64,000 nt of DNA from Streptomyces sp. NRRL S-350 (GTDB taxonomy: Bacteria > Actinomycetota > Actinomycetes > Streptomycetales > Streptomycetaceae), in the NCBI RefSeq assembly GCF_000719705.1, contig NZ_JOHO01000007.1, positions 1 through 64,000 on the forward strand. The letters are read 5' to 3'. The first letter of the stretch is position 1. Every line of letters begins with the position of its first letter. Below the pieces are notes generated by a model, which searched no databases, was not told the origin of the DNA, and was given only the letters and a program-made list of their open reading frames with translations. A program made the translations under genes and the position numbers. This document shows positions 35,438-45,177 of the stretch, piece by piece.

Positions 35438-37051
35438 GTGGCGGAACCGAGCCGGCGGGGGATTCTGGGCCTGGGTCTGATGGCGGCCGCCGTCACCTCC
35501 TGCGGAGCCCGTCACCCGGATGCGGCCCCCGTCCCGCACCGGTCCGACGGTGGCCCCGCCGCTGCCGGCACCGGCAGCCCCGGTACGGACGGTCCCGGTG
35601 CACGCGGCCCCGCCCCCGCCCACCACGCCGCCGGGAAGGACGGCCCGACGGGCGAGCAGTCCCTCCCCGGCACTCCCGGCTGGGAGATCACCGACCCCGG
35701 CCCGGATGCCGCCATCGAAGGCTTCGCCGACCGGGTCAGCGTCCTGCCCGGCGAGGCCTTCGGCCTGCACGTATCGACCCCGGCCGCCGCCTTCACGGTC
35801 TCCGCCTACCGGATGGGCTGGTACGACGGCGCTCGCGCCCGCCTGGTCTGGCGCCGCGAGCACGTCCCCGGCAGCAAGCAGGCCGCCCCGCACGTGGACC
35901 CCGCGACCCGCACCGTACAGACCGGCTGGCAGCGCACCCTCGCCGTGGACACCGCCGGCTGGCCCGAGGGCGCCTACCTGCTGCGCCTGGACGCCGAGGA
36001 CGGCTCCGGCCGCCGGTACGTCCCGCTCACCGTCCGCTCGGCCGTCACCGCCGGGAAGACCGTGGTCATGAGCGCTCCGGCGACCTGGCAGGCCTACAAC
36101 GAGTGGGGCGGCCACAGCCTCTACAACGGCCCGACCGGCGGCCTGGCCACCCGCTCGCTGCAGGTCGTCTTCGACCGGCCGTACGACTACGACCACGGCG
36201 CCGGGCTGTTCCTGGTCTACGAGGCCCCGCTGATCGCCCTCGCCGAGCGGCTCGGCCTGCCGCTCGCCTACACCACCGGCATCGACGTGGCCCGGGAGCC
36301 CGGGCTGCTGACCGGCGCGACCACCGTCGTGTCGCTGGGCCACGACGAGTACTGGTCCCCCGAGCAGCGCGCCCACGTGGTCGCGGCCCGCGACACCGGG
36401 ACCAACCTGGCGATCCTGGGCGCCAACTGCTGCTTCCGCCGGGTCCGCTTCGAGCCGACCGCCCTCGGCCCGGACCGCACGGTGGTCTGCTACAAGGCCG
36501 CGTGGGCGCAGGACCCGGGCTACCGGGCGGGAGCCCCGGCGACCACCGACTTCCGGGCCGACCCGGGCGCCGACCCGGAGAGCTCGATGCTCGGCGTGAT
36601 CTACGACGGCTACCCGGTGGACGCCCCGTACGTGGTCTCCTCGCCCGGGCACTGGGCCTTCGAGGGCACGGGCGTCGCGGCGGGCGCGTCCTTCCCGCAC
36701 CTCGTCGGCGTCGAGTACGACCGGGTGGACACCGCCTTCCCCACCCCGCGCCCGATCGAGGTGATCGCCCACTCACCCGTGGTCTGCGAGGGCCGCCGCT
36801 CCCACTCCGACACCGCCTACTACACCGTGCCGAGCGGCGCCGGGGTCTTCGCCAGCGGCACGATGCGCTGGGTGGAGGCCCTGGACGCCCACGGCCCCGG
36901 CGGCGGCAAGGCCGACCACGGCATCGACTCGCAGGCGGGCGACGTGGTCCGCAAGGTCACCGAGAACGTCCTGCGCACCTTCGCCGCCGGCCCCGCCGCC
37001 CGCACCCACCCCGCCCAGGACAACCTGGCCGCGGTCTACGGCACGGCGTAG
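35438..37051 (+). CDS. Tat lipoprotein of the N,N-dimethylformamidase beta-subunit family
   Basis: The 537-aa protein starts at GTG 35438 with GAGGGAGG upstream. The N-terminus EPSRRGILGLGLMAAAVTSC combines a twin-arginine motif with a lipobox (VTSC), predicting Tat export and lipid anchoring. A Pro/Gly/Ala linker follows to about residue 85. The catalytic domain matches the dimethylformamidase large-subunit C-terminal family: YNEWGGHSLYNGP, RPYDYDHGAGLFLVYEAPLI, TGIDVAREPG, VVSLGHDEYWSPEQRAHV, and SSPGHWAFEGTG. The natural substrate is unlikely to be dimethylformamide and is unknown. Confidence 0.85.
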   Translation: MAEPSRRGILGLGLMAAAVTSCGARHPDAAPVPHRSDGGPAAAGTGSPGTDGPGARGPAPAHHAAGKDGPTGEQSLPGTPGWEITDPGPDAAIEGFADRVSVLPGEAFGLHVSTPAAAFTVSAYRMGWYDGARARLVWRREHVPGSKQAAPHVDPATRTVQTGWQRTLAVDTAGWPEGAYLLRLDAEDGSGRRYVPLTVRSAVTAGKTVVMSAPATWQAYNEWGGHSLYNGPTGGLATRSLQVVFDRPYDYDHGAGLFLVYEAPLIALAERLGLPLAYTTGIDVAREPGLLTGATTVVSLGHDEYWSPEQRAHVVAARDTGTNLAILGANCCFRRVRFEPTALGPDRTVVCYKAAWAQDPGYRAGAPATTDFRADPGADPESSMLGVIYDGYPVDAPYVVSSPGHWAFEGTGVAAGASFPHLVGVEYDRVDTAFPTPRPIEVIAHSPVVCEGRRSHSDTAYYTVPSGAGVFASGTMRWVEALDAHGPGGGKADHGIDSQAGDVVRKVTENVLRTFAAGPAARTHPAQDNLAAVYGTA

Positions 37052-37140
37052 CCGGGCCTCGACGTACCGGAGCTGCGGCGTACCGGAGCTGCGGCGTGGC
37101 AGGCCCGCGGCGACCCGCCTCGCCTCCGCGTCCGCGTCGG

Positions 37141-37189
37141 CGGCGCGCTCCCGTCCCGGGTCGCCCGGCCCCGGGAGGGGAGCGCGCCG
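37141..37189 (+). terminator. Hairpin after the lipoprotein gene
   Basis: CGGCGCGCTCCC (37141-37152) pairs perfectly with 37178-37189 around a 25-nt loop that can itself fold. It lies 90 bp after the stop codon and 100 bp before the next gene. A TATACT -10-like hexamer at 37200-37205 follows it. Confidence 0.6.
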
Positions 37190-37292
37190 ACGCCCCCGAT
37201 ATACTCAGTCGGTTCAACCAGCGAAGGTCGTCCAGGCGAACCGACCGGTGCGGCATGGCTGCCGACCGGCGAGGACACGAGGGAAACAGAAC

Positions 37293-38027
37293 ATGGTCGA
37301 GGCCTCCCCCAAGGTCGTTGTGGTCGTCCCCACGTACAACGAGCGGGAGAACCTCCCGGTCCTCGCGGGCCTGCTCGCGGAACTCGCGGTGCCCGACCTG
37401 CACCTGCTCGTGGTCGACGACAACTCCCCCGACGGCACCGGCGAGATCGCCGACAAGCTCGCCGCGGACTCCGGCGGCACCGTCGGCGTGCTCCACCGCA
37501 CCGAGAAGAACGGCCTCGGCCGCGCCTACCTGGCCGGCATGGAACGGGCCCTGGACGAGGGCGCCGACGTCGTGGTGCAGATGGACGCCGACCTCTCGCA
37601 CCCGGCCTCGGCGATACCCGAGATGGTGCGGACCCTGCTCGCCGACGACACCGCCGTGGTGCTCGGGTCCCGTTACGTCACCGGCGGCTCGACCGCCGCC
37701 GAGTGGCCCTGGCACCGCAAGGCCCTGTCCGCCTGGGCCAACCTCTACGTCAACACCATCCTCGGCCTGGGCGTCAAGGACGCCACCGCCGGGTTCAAGG
37801 CCTGGCGCGCGAGTACCCTGCGCGCCATCGACCTGCCGACCGTGCAGAGCAACGGCTACTCGTTCCAGGTCGAGATGAACTACCGGGTGGTCAAGCGGGG
37901 CATGACGATCCGCGAGGTGCCGATCCGCTTCGAGGAGCGGATCGAGGGTGCCTCGAAGATGAGCGTCGGGGTGCAGCTCGAGTCCGCGTTGGCGCCCTGG
38001 AAGCTGCGTTTCAACCGCGACAACTGA
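37293..38027 (+). CDS. Polyprenol-phosphate mannosyltransferase (Dpm1/Ppm1-like, GT2)
   Basis: The 244-aa GT2 enzyme has VVVVVPTYNERENLPVLAGL, the DDNSPDGT donor motif, VVQMDADLSHPASAIPEMV (DxD) and GSRYVTGG, then the C-terminal SFQVEMNYRVVKRGMTIREV and EERIEGASKMS. It transfers mannose from GDP-mannose to polyprenyl phosphate, supplying the donor for protein O-mannosylation and lipoglycans. It corresponds to the catalytic domain only, lacking the N-terminal Lnt-like domain fused in mycobacterial Ppm1. ATG at 37293; earlier in-frame Met lies in non-coding sequence. Confidence 0.92.
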   Translation: MVEASPKVVVVVPTYNERENLPVLAGLLAELAVPDLHLLVVDDNSPDGTGEIADKLAADSGGTVGVLHRTEKNGLGRAYLAGMERALDEGADVVVQMDADLSHPASAIPEMVRTLLADDTAVVLGSRYVTGGSTAAEWPWHRKALSAWANLYVNTILGLGVKDATAGFKAWRASTLRAIDLPTVQSNGYSFQVEMNYRVVKRGMTIREVPIRFEERIEGASKMSVGVQLESALAPWKLRFNRDN

Positions 38028-38040
38028 CGGCCTCCCGGCC

Positions 38041-38068
38041 CGCCCCCGGGCGAGGACGACCGGGGGCG
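38041..38068 (+). terminator. Hairpin after the mannosyltransferase
   Basis: CGCCCCCGG (38041-38049) pairs with CCGGGGGCG (38060-38068) around a 10-nt loop, 13 bp after the stop codon. Confidence 0.65.
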
Positions 38069-38186
38069 GCGACCGGGGCGGCCGGCACCGGAAACCGGCC
38101 GCCACCTCGGGGTTCTACGGGGTCATACGGGTGCCGGACGGCCCGGAGACCGGTGTGAACGGCAGTGGCGGGGAAAGAAGGGCGTC

Positions 38187-39467
38187 ATGGCCCTTCTCCC
38201 GGAGACACTCACGACGCTGATCCGCCGCAACGCCCGAGAACCCTTCGTCGTCCAGACCGTCCGGGCCACCGTCGCCGCCACCATCGCCTTCGCGGTGGCG
38301 ACCCAGCTCAGCAGCGAGCCCGCGCCGCTGACGGCACCGCTGACCGCGCTGCTGGTCGTCCAGGTGACCGTCTACTCGACGCTCAAGACCAGTATCCGCC
38401 GGGTCAACTCGGTGGTGGTCGGGGTGCTGATCGCGATCGGCTTCAGCGCCGTGGTGGGGCTCTCCTGGTGGAGCCTCGGCCTGATCATCCTGGCCTCCCT
38501 GGTCGTCGGCCGGTTCGTCCGCGTCGAGGAGTTCGTCCAGGAGGTCGCGATCAGCGCGATGCTGATCCTGGGCGTCTCCAAGCTGACCTCGCAGGCCTGG
38601 GACCGGGTCCTGGAGACCCTCATCGGCGCCGCCGTCGGCCTGCTGTTCAACCTGCTGTTCGCACCGCCGGTGTGGGTGGACACCGCCGGGGAGTCGATCG
38701 AGGACCTGGCCCGGCGGGCCCGACAACTGCTGCTCGACATCTCCGAGGAACTGGGCCGGCCCACACCGGTCGCCCGGGCCGCCGAGCGGCTGCACGAGGC
38801 GCGCCGGCTCGACCACGCGATCGCCGAGGTGGACGCGGCACTGCGGCAGGCCGAGGACAGCCTGCGGTTCAACCCGCGCATCAGCGAGGGGCTGCTGTCC
38901 CGGCTGGTGCTGCGCACCGGGCTCGACACCCTGGAGATCTGCGTCGTCGTGATCCGGGTGCTGGCCCGCTCGCTGACCGACCTGGCCAAGCGGCGGGCGC
39001 CCGGCGAGCGACTCCTCCCGCCGGACGTCGCGGTGGCCCTGGAGGAGCTGCTGGACCACGTCGGCGGGGCGATGGTGAGCTTCGCGGTCCTGGTGTCCAC
39101 CCAGGTGAGCCGCAGCGCCGAGGAGGCCGAGACCCGGCTGACCTCCGAACTGACCGCGGCCTGGACCTGCCGGGAGAACGTCGCCCGGGAGCTGCTGCGC
39201 ACCGTGCAGGAGCACCCGGAGGCCTGGCAGCTGCACGGTTCGATCCTGGCCGAGGTGGACCGGATCCTGGACGAGCTGGACCTGGAGCACCGCAGCCGGC
39301 GGCTGATGGAGGAGCTGGACCGGGCCTCGGTGGCGAACCAGGAACGGTTCGCGCGCTTCGCCGGGCTGCGCCGCTTCCTGCGGGGCGAGCGGGGGCGGGC
39401 GCGCGGACGCAGGCGCGGGCGCGGGCGGGGAACGACGGGGCGCCCGGCGGCGGAGGCCGGGCGCTGA
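38187..39467 (+). CDS. FUSC/aromatic-acid-exporter family protein
   Basis: The 426-aa protein has about six N-terminal helices (VRATVAATIAFAVATQL, LTALLVVQVTVYSTLKTSI, VNSVVVGVLIAIGFSAVVG, LGLIILASLVVGRFV, ETLIGAAVGLLFNLLFAPP) and a long cytoplasmic helical region with charged heptads to residue 410. This is the FUSC/DUF939 arrangement of aromatic acid exporters such as AaeB, in half-length form. The C-terminus is Arg-rich (RGRARGRRRGRGRGTTGR), suggesting RNA or membrane surface contact. Substrate unknown. ATG at 38187 follows GGGGAAAGAAGG. Confidence 0.82.
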   Translation: MALLPETLTTLIRRNAREPFVVQTVRATVAATIAFAVATQLSSEPAPLTAPLTALLVVQVTVYSTLKTSIRRVNSVVVGVLIAIGFSAVVGLSWWSLGLIILASLVVGRFVRVEEFVQEVAISAMLILGVSKLTSQAWDRVLETLIGAAVGLLFNLLFAPPVWVDTAGESIEDLARRARQLLLDISEELGRPTPVARAAERLHEARRLDHAIAEVDAALRQAEDSLRFNPRISEGLLSRLVLRTGLDTLEICVVVIRVLARSLTDLAKRRAPGERLLPPDVAVALEELLDHVGGAMVSFAVLVSTQVSRSAEEAETRLTSELTAAWTCRENVARELLRTVQEHPEAWQLHGSILAEVDRILDELDLEHRSRRLMEELDRASVANQERFARFAGLRRFLRGERGRARGRRRGRGRGTTGRPAAEAGR

Positions 39468-39543
39468 TCCGGTGGACATCGGGCCGTCGGGGACTTCAGG
39501 GGCTCAGGGGCCCACGGCAGCGGGCGGTCGGGCGCTCAGCGCG

Positions 39544-39603
39544 TCAGTGCATCAGTGCATCAGCACGCTCAGTGGATCAGGGCATCAGGGCATCAGGGCA
39601 TCA
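39544..39603. repeat. GGGCATCA-type direct repeats
   Basis: Short repeats GTGCATCA, GGGCATCA (three in a row near 39579-39603) and CAGTGGATCA precede and slightly overlap the stop of the SRPBCC gene. Confidence 0.7.
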
Positions 39604-40042
39604 GCCAGGGTTGCTGCGGGAGCGGGTGGCCGGTCTCCAGGTAGGTCTTGAGGTTGGAGAGCACCGCCGCCCAGCCCTGCTCGGCATCAGCCCGCTCGGC
39701 CTCGTCGGCGAGGTTCTCGTGGGTGACGGTGAGCCGGGTGAGGTCCTGCCAGCTCCGGATCTCGAAGGTGACCCGGGAGGGCCCGCCCGGGCGCTGCTCC
39801 TGCGGCCCGGCCCAGGTGGTGACCAGCCGGTGCGGGCGGTCGGCGGCCTCGACGGTGCCGATGACGTCGGCCGTCCCGGAGGCGTCGGTGCGCTGGTGTT
39901 CCCAGGGCGCGCCGGGCAGCCAGGTCGAGACGTTGCGGTGGCCCCAGTAGAGGCCGGACTCGTCGGCGTTGGTGAGGGCGTGCCAGACCCGCTCGGGGGT
40001 GGCCCGCAGGTAGAGGATCGTGCGGTGGGTGAAGGCGGCCAC
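39593..40042 (-). CDS. SRPBCC (AHSA1-like) domain protein
   Basis: The 149-aa single START-like domain begins FTHRTILYLRATPERVWHAL, a typical AHSA1 start, with GPSRVTFEIRS and TRLTVTHENL strands and a C-terminal helix GWAAVLSNLKTYLETG. It probably binds a hydrophobic ligand. It starts at GTG 40042, 4 bp after the stop of the VOC gene, so the two form an operon. The pair resembles the frequently linked PhnB-like and AHSA1 genes. Confidence 0.9.
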   Translation of the reverse strand: MAAFTHRTILYLRATPERVWHALTNADESGLYWGHRNVSTWLPGAPWEHQRTDASGTADVIGTVEAADRPHRLVTTWAGPQEQRPGGPSRVTFEIRSWQDLTRLTVTHENLADEAERADAEQGWAAVLSNLKTYLETGHPLPQQPWLMP

Positions 40043-40046
40043 TGCG

Positions 40047-40520
40047 TCAGCCCCGGGCCGCGTCGAGCAGCGGCTGGATGTCGAGCTTGTGCATCCGCAG
40101 CATGGCCGCCATCACGCGGTCGGCCTTGGCCCGGTCCTCGCCTGCGACCAGGTCGAGCAGGACGCGCGGAGTGATCTGCCAGGAGAGACCGAAGCGGTCC
40201 TTGAGCCAGCCGCACGGGCCCTCCTGCCCGCCGTCGGCGGTGAGCTTGGCCCAGAGCTCGTCGATCTCGTCCTGGTCGTCGCACTCCACCTGGAGCGAGA
40301 TCGCCTCGGTGAACGTGAACTCCGGGCCGCCGTTGAGGGCGGTGTACTCGCGTCCGGCGAGTTCGAAGTCGACGGTCATGACCGAGCCGGCCGCGCCGGG
40401 GCCGGCCTCGCCGTAGCGGGCGACGCGCGTGATGCGGGAGTCGGGGAACAGGGACGTGTAGAAGGTGGCGGCCTCTTCGGCCTGACCGTCGAACCAGAGG
40501 AAGGTGGCGATTTTCTGCAT
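40047..40520 (-). CDS. PhnB-like VOC family protein
   Basis: The 157-aa protein starts MQKIATFLWFDGQAEEAATF and contains SLFPDSRITRVARYGEAGPG, FELAGREYTALNGGPEFTFT, then CGWLKDRFGLSWQITPRVLL. This is the PhnB/3-demethylubiquinone-methyltransferase-like VOC family. No enzymatic activity is established for such members. It is first in a two-gene operon with the SRPBCC gene. ATG at 40518-40520. Confidence 0.92.
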   Translation of the reverse strand: MQKIATFLWFDGQAEEAATFYTSLFPDSRITRVARYGEAGPGAAGSVMTVDFELAGREYTALNGGPEFTFTEAISLQVECDDQDEIDELWAKLTADGGQEGPCGWLKDRFGLSWQITPRVLLDLVAGEDRAKADRVMAAMLRMHKLDIQPLLDAARG

Positions 40521-40612
40521 GCGCCCGACGGTAGCGGCGGGGTCCGACAGGTCGGCCGAGCCACGGCCGGGGGTCACCGGTTCGGCGCCCCCGGCCGCGG
40601 CCGGGCCGTCGG

Positions 40613-42604
40613 TCAGTGCACCCAGCCCGCGTAGCGCCGGACGAACCGCTGACCGGTGTGCGCGGCCACGACCACGTCGTACCGGCCCTGCTTGTCCAGC
40701 GGCCAGGGCAGGTTGGCCTGCTTGCCGGGCTTGACCCAGACGGTCCGCGCGGTGCCCGCGAAGTCGTTGGGCGCGGCGGTGAAGGCCACGTCGGTCATCC
40801 CGTCGTTGGCCAGCTGGAGCGTGAACTTGCCGTTGCCGCGCAGGTCGGCGGTGACGATCGGCACGCCGATGTCGTTCTGGCCGTCCGGCCCGTCGCGGAC
40901 GACGGTGCCGGAGAAGCGGCGCACGAACCCGTCCGGGCCGTGGACGGTGAAGTCGTACCGGCCGTCGGTGGCGGCCGCGTCCCACACGTACCGGGCGGTG
41001 GCGCCGGGGGCGACGGTGTACGGGGTGCCCGCGAAGGGGAGCAGGATGTTCGGGTAGACGGTGTACGGGAACGCGACCGCGCCGTCGTTGCTCATCGTGC
41101 AGGTGACCCTGCCGGTGTTCCGGTCCACCTCGGCGTCGGCCCACGGCTGGTAGGGCAGCGGGCGGTGCGGGCGGTCGCCGCGCTCCTGGACGGGCATCGA
41201 CTGGGCGCCGGCCGCGGGCAGGGCGACGCCCGGCAGCTTGGCCCCCGCGTCGGCCCTGGCCATCAGGGCCTTGGTGTCGGGCAGCACCGGGAGGGAGTGA
41301 TCCGGGGCGGCGAAGTCGAAGCAGCTGGTGAGGTCGCCGCAGACGGACCGGCGCCAGGCGGAGATGTTGGGTTCGGCGACGCCGGTGACCAGTTCCATGA
41401 AGCGCAGCACCGAGGTGTGGTCGAAGACCTGCGAGTTGACCCAACCGCCGCGCGACCAGGGCGAGATGACCCAGAGCGGGACGCGGTTGCCGAGGCCGAT
41501 GGCCCGCCCCTGGGCGAACTCCTCGGGAGTGCCGGGCTCGGGGGTGGGCGGGACCATGTGGTCGAAGTAGCCGTCGTTCTCGTCGTACATGACCAGGAAG
41601 ACGGTGTGCCGCCAGACGTCCGGGTTGGACATCAGCGACTGCAGCGCCTGGTCGACCCAGTGCGCGCCGTAGGCCGGGCCGGCCTCCGGGTGCTCGGAGA
41701 ACAGGTAGGGCGCGACCAGCCAGGAGACGGTCGGCAGGGTGCCGTCCTTGCAGTGCCGGTCGAAGTCGGCCGGGTCGAACCTGGTCATCGCGTTGACGTA
41801 GCGCGGGTCGTCGTGCGGGAAGGCGTGGAACTGCTTGAAGTAGGAGAGCGCGTTGTCGTCGTAGTCGCCGGTGCGGTCGTCCTTGCTGGGGTTGTGGTAG
41901 ACGCGCCAGCTGACGCCGGCCGCCTCCAGGCGCTCGGCGTAGGTGGTCCAGTCGGCGACGGGGTTGTCGGTGACCGGGGTGTTGTCGATCCAGGGGCCGG
42001 TCGTGCCGTCGCGGCCGGGTCCGGCGGTGCCGGTCCACAGGTAGAGGCGGTTGGGGTCGGTGGGGCCGGCGAGGGAGGTGAAGTAGGCGTCGCAGATGGT
42101 GAACGCGTCGGCCAGGGCGTACTGGTAGGGGATGTCGTCCCGGGAGAAGTAGCCCATGGTGCGCTCGCCCTTGGCGGCGATCCACTTGTTCATCGCGCCG
42201 TTGTTGATGGCCTGGTGGCCGGTCGCCCAGTCGTGGGCGAGGCCGCCGGCGTTCTGCGCGTTGTACTTGGCGGTGTCCATCCGGTACGGCAGCATCACGC
42301 CGCCGTCGCTGCGGCGGCTGTCGGGCTGGCGGAACACGTCGGTGCCGTCCGGGAACTGCAGCGCCTGCTTGTCGCCGAAGCCGCGGACGCCGGCGAGGGT
42401 GCCGAAGTAGTGGTCGAAGGAACGGTTCTCCTGCATCAGGACGACGACATGCTTGACGTCCTTGACGGTCCCGGAGAGCCGGTCGGAACCGGTGGGGTCG
42501 GCGACGGGCGCGGCCTCGGCCGGGGCGGCCGCCAGGCCGGTCAGGGCGGTGGCGCCGACGGCCGCGGAGGCGCCGACGAAGGTGCGGCGGGAGAGCTCGG
42601 GCAT
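40613..42604 (-). CDS. Secreted phosphocholine-type phospholipase C
   Basis: The 663-aa enzyme begins with a Tat signal (ELSRRTFVGASAAVGATALT, cleavage near AEA-AP). The phosphoesterase domain has VVVLMQENRSFDHYFGTLAG, FTSLAGPTDPNRLYLWTG with the nucleophile Thr, and VMYDENDGYFDHMVPPTPEP. Two C-terminal DUF756 repeats cover about residues 490-663 (TCTMSNDGAVAFPYTVYPNI, FTLQLANDGMTDVAFTA). It hydrolyses phospholipid headgroups outside the cell. It is 44 bp downstream of the nuclease-fold gene on the same strand. Length and domain order match the family. Confidence 0.94.
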   Translation of the reverse strand: MPELSRRTFVGASAAVGATALTGLAAAPAEAAPVADPTGSDRLSGTVKDVKHVVVLMQENRSFDHYFGTLAGVRGFGDKQALQFPDGTDVFRQPDSRRSDGGVMLPYRMDTAKYNAQNAGGLAHDWATGHQAINNGAMNKWIAAKGERTMGYFSRDDIPYQYALADAFTICDAYFTSLAGPTDPNRLYLWTGTAGPGRDGTTGPWIDNTPVTDNPVADWTTYAERLEAAGVSWRVYHNPSKDDRTGDYDDNALSYFKQFHAFPHDDPRYVNAMTRFDPADFDRHCKDGTLPTVSWLVAPYLFSEHPEAGPAYGAHWVDQALQSLMSNPDVWRHTVFLVMYDENDGYFDHMVPPTPEPGTPEEFAQGRAIGLGNRVPLWVISPWSRGGWVNSQVFDHTSVLRFMELVTGVAEPNISAWRRSVCGDLTSCFDFAAPDHSLPVLPDTKALMARADAGAKLPGVALPAAGAQSMPVQERGDRPHRPLPYQPWADAEVDRNTGRVTCTMSNDGAVAFPYTVYPNILLPFAGTPYTVAPGATARYVWDAAATDGRYDFTVHGPDGFVRRFSGTVVRDGPDGQNDIGVPIVTADLRGNGKFTLQLANDGMTDVAFTAAPNDFAGTARTVWVKPGKQANLPWPLDKQGRYDVVVAAHTGQRFVRRYAGWVH

Positions 42605-42648
42605 GACGGACTGGCCTCTCGGAGCTGTGGGTCTCGGAGCCGTGGGTC

Positions 42649-44085
42649 TCAGAGCTGGAAGGTGGCGACGGCGGCTGCGGTGTCGGAGGGCCACTCGTTG
42701 GCGGCCGCGTCGGGCTCGGGCCGCGGCCGGCCGGTGACCAGGGTGTGCGCCTCGACCAGCTTCAGCGGTCCGGCGTACTGCACGTGGTCGATGCGGTCCT
42801 GCGGCTCCGGCCGGTCGCCGCGCTGCTTGCGGGTGGGCGACCAGGTGACCCCCGGGGCCTTGGCCGGGTCGGGGTTCTCCTCGCGGAAGGCGTCGGTCAG
42901 TCCGGCGGCCTGCAGTTCCACCGTGACCGGCCAGGCGAGCGGGCCCACCCCGCCGTGGGCGGCGGCGGTTGCGGCCGTCCAGTCCAGGTGGGAGGGCGAG
43001 GAGAGCGCACCGGCCAGCACGACCGGGACGCGCCGGACGGCGTCCGCGCGCACGGCGGCGGCCAGCGCCCTGGCCTGCTTCAGCCGGAGCGAGCCGTTCT
43101 CGGCGGCCTCCGTCTGCGCGGCGGAGCGGCCGTCCTGGACGGCGTACGGCCCGTAGCCCGCCTCGTCCAGGTGAACGGCCCAGAACCGGACGCTGCGACC
43201 CCCGGGCAGGCTGAGCGTCGCCGCGGCGGCGGGCAGGTCGGCGGTCGGCGGGGTGACGTCGGTGAGCGGGTGGCGGCTGAGGATGCCCACGCTGCCCGGG
43301 CTCTGGTACGCGTACCAGCCGAGGGCGTCCGCCAGGGTCTTCGCCCGCTCCCCTGCCGTCTCCTGCAGGGCCAGCACGTCCAGGCCCTGGGCGAGGACCA
43401 CGCGTAGTTGCTTCTCCAGGGCGTCGGTGGAGGCCGCGCCCGCGTCGTGCAGGTTCCAGCCGGCGACTTTGAGGCGGGGCGCGGCGGCCGGGTCGACGAC
43501 GGGCACCAGGACGGTCACGGTGTCGGTCGCGCCCGCGCTGTCCCTGACGCCGACGACGACCGGCTCGGGGTTCTTCCCCGGGGTGGCGGGGGCCGTACCG
43601 GTGAGCGTGCCGTCGGCGTCGACCGCGGCCCAGGCCGGGCCGCTGACCTTGCGGAAGGTGGCGGAGCCCGGCGGGTTGCCGGCCGGTCGGGACCACAGGC
43701 CGCCGAGCTTGACCCGCACGGCGGCGCCCGGGGCGACGGGCGTGGCGGTGAAGGCGTCCACCGCGGCGTGCGGGCGCACGACGGCGGGCTTGGCGCGGAA
43801 GCTGAACGGCGCCGTCCGGGCGAGCACGCCGTAGCCGTCCTTGGCGAGCAGGTAGGCGGTGTACGGACCGCCGGTCAGCGCGGAGGTGTCGAGCCGGACG
43901 TCCCCGGAGGCGTCCGGGACGTACTTCCACAGGAGCGAGGAGCCGGTGCCGGGTGTCCGACCGCCGTCGTAGACGCCGACCCAGTTCTTGGCGTCGGGGG
44001 CGTCGGTGGTCCAGTGGAAGGTGAGCCGGTCGCCTTCGGTGGGGTCGGTGGAGGAGGTGAGGGTCAGGGCGCTGACTGCGGCCAC
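42649..44085 (-). CDS. Endonuclease/exonuclease/phosphatase-fold protein with altered active site
   Basis: The 478-aa protein has N-terminal beta domains (SALTLTSSTDPTEGDRLTFH, WVGVYDGGRTPGTGSSLL) and a C-terminal EEP domain from about 255: LKVAGWNLHDAG, DVLALQET (metal Glu), WAVHLDEAG, RIDHVQYAG. The usual GDFN segment reads GALS near residue 360, so two catalytic residues are missing. The GTG at 44085 with AGGAAAA upstream gives no signal peptide; a longer ORF to 44214 adds only an Arg-rich stretch. It likely forms an operon with the phospholipase C gene. Confidence 0.75.
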   Translation of the reverse strand: MAAVSALTLTSSTDPTEGDRLTFHWTTDAPDAKNWVGVYDGGRTPGTGSSLLWKYVPDASGDVRLDTSALTGGPYTAYLLAKDGYGVLARTAPFSFRAKPAVVRPHAAVDAFTATPVAPGAAVRVKLGGLWSRPAGNPPGSATFRKVSGPAWAAVDADGTLTGTAPATPGKNPEPVVVGVRDSAGATDTVTVLVPVVDPAAAPRLKVAGWNLHDAGAASTDALEKQLRVVLAQGLDVLALQETAGERAKTLADALGWYAYQSPGSVGILSRHPLTDVTPPTADLPAAAATLSLPGGRSVRFWAVHLDEAGYGPYAVQDGRSAAQTEAAENGSLRLKQARALAAAVRADAVRRVPVVLAGALSSPSHLDWTAATAAAHGGVGPLAWPVTVELQAAGLTDAFREENPDPAKAPGVTWSPTRKQRGDRPEPQDRIDHVQYAGPLKLVEAHTLVTGRPRPEPDAAANEWPSDTAAAVATFQL

Positions 44086-44461
44086 GGTTTTCCTGTCCGC
44101 CGCCCGGGGCCCGGGCCGCCGGGGGACGGTTCGCCGGAGCCGGGTACGGCTGGTCACGGAGGCTGGAGAAGGGAGGGAAGCCACAGTTGGCTGTACAACT
44201 GGGCGCGGCCTCATTCATCCGAAGACCGGCGACCTGGGCATGAACGGCGCATGACGGAACGTCGGGCGGTTCGGGAACTTCCGCGGGCGGGAGGGGCGGG
44301 CAGCCGTTGCGGGCGGGGCGGCATCCGGCGCACACATCCGGCACGCACACCCGGCACGCACACCCGGCACGCACGCGAGGAGGGCCGCGACGGATCGTCC
44401 GTCACGGCCCTCCGCAGTGCTCCCGCCTACCGCGGGCCGGCTCCCCGGCCCGCGCCGCCGG
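44086..44461. other. 375-bp intergenic region
   Basis: Contains CACACCCGGCACG-type repeats around 44332-44385 and otherwise no recognised signal. No PHO box was seen upstream of the phospholipase operon. Confidence 0.5.
44332..44385. repeat. CCGGCACGCACA-type repeats
   Basis: Four or so 12-13-bp units (CATCCGGCGCACA, CATCCGGCACGCA, CACCCGGCACGCA twice) lie in the intergenic region before the CsoR-like gene's 3' end. Confidence 0.75.

Positions 44462-45177
<716 letters not shown>

Noticed and set aside
32534..36772. 1,412-codon open frame on the minus strand
   Set aside because: It is antisense or out of frame to the permease and the lipoprotein, both of which have clear family motifs. The long frame is a by-product of GC-rich codon use.
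44086..44214. Signal peptide for the EEP-fold protein
   Set aside because: The longer frame up to 44214 is Arg/Pro-rich without a hydrophobic core, so I kept the GTG at 44085 and report no export signal.
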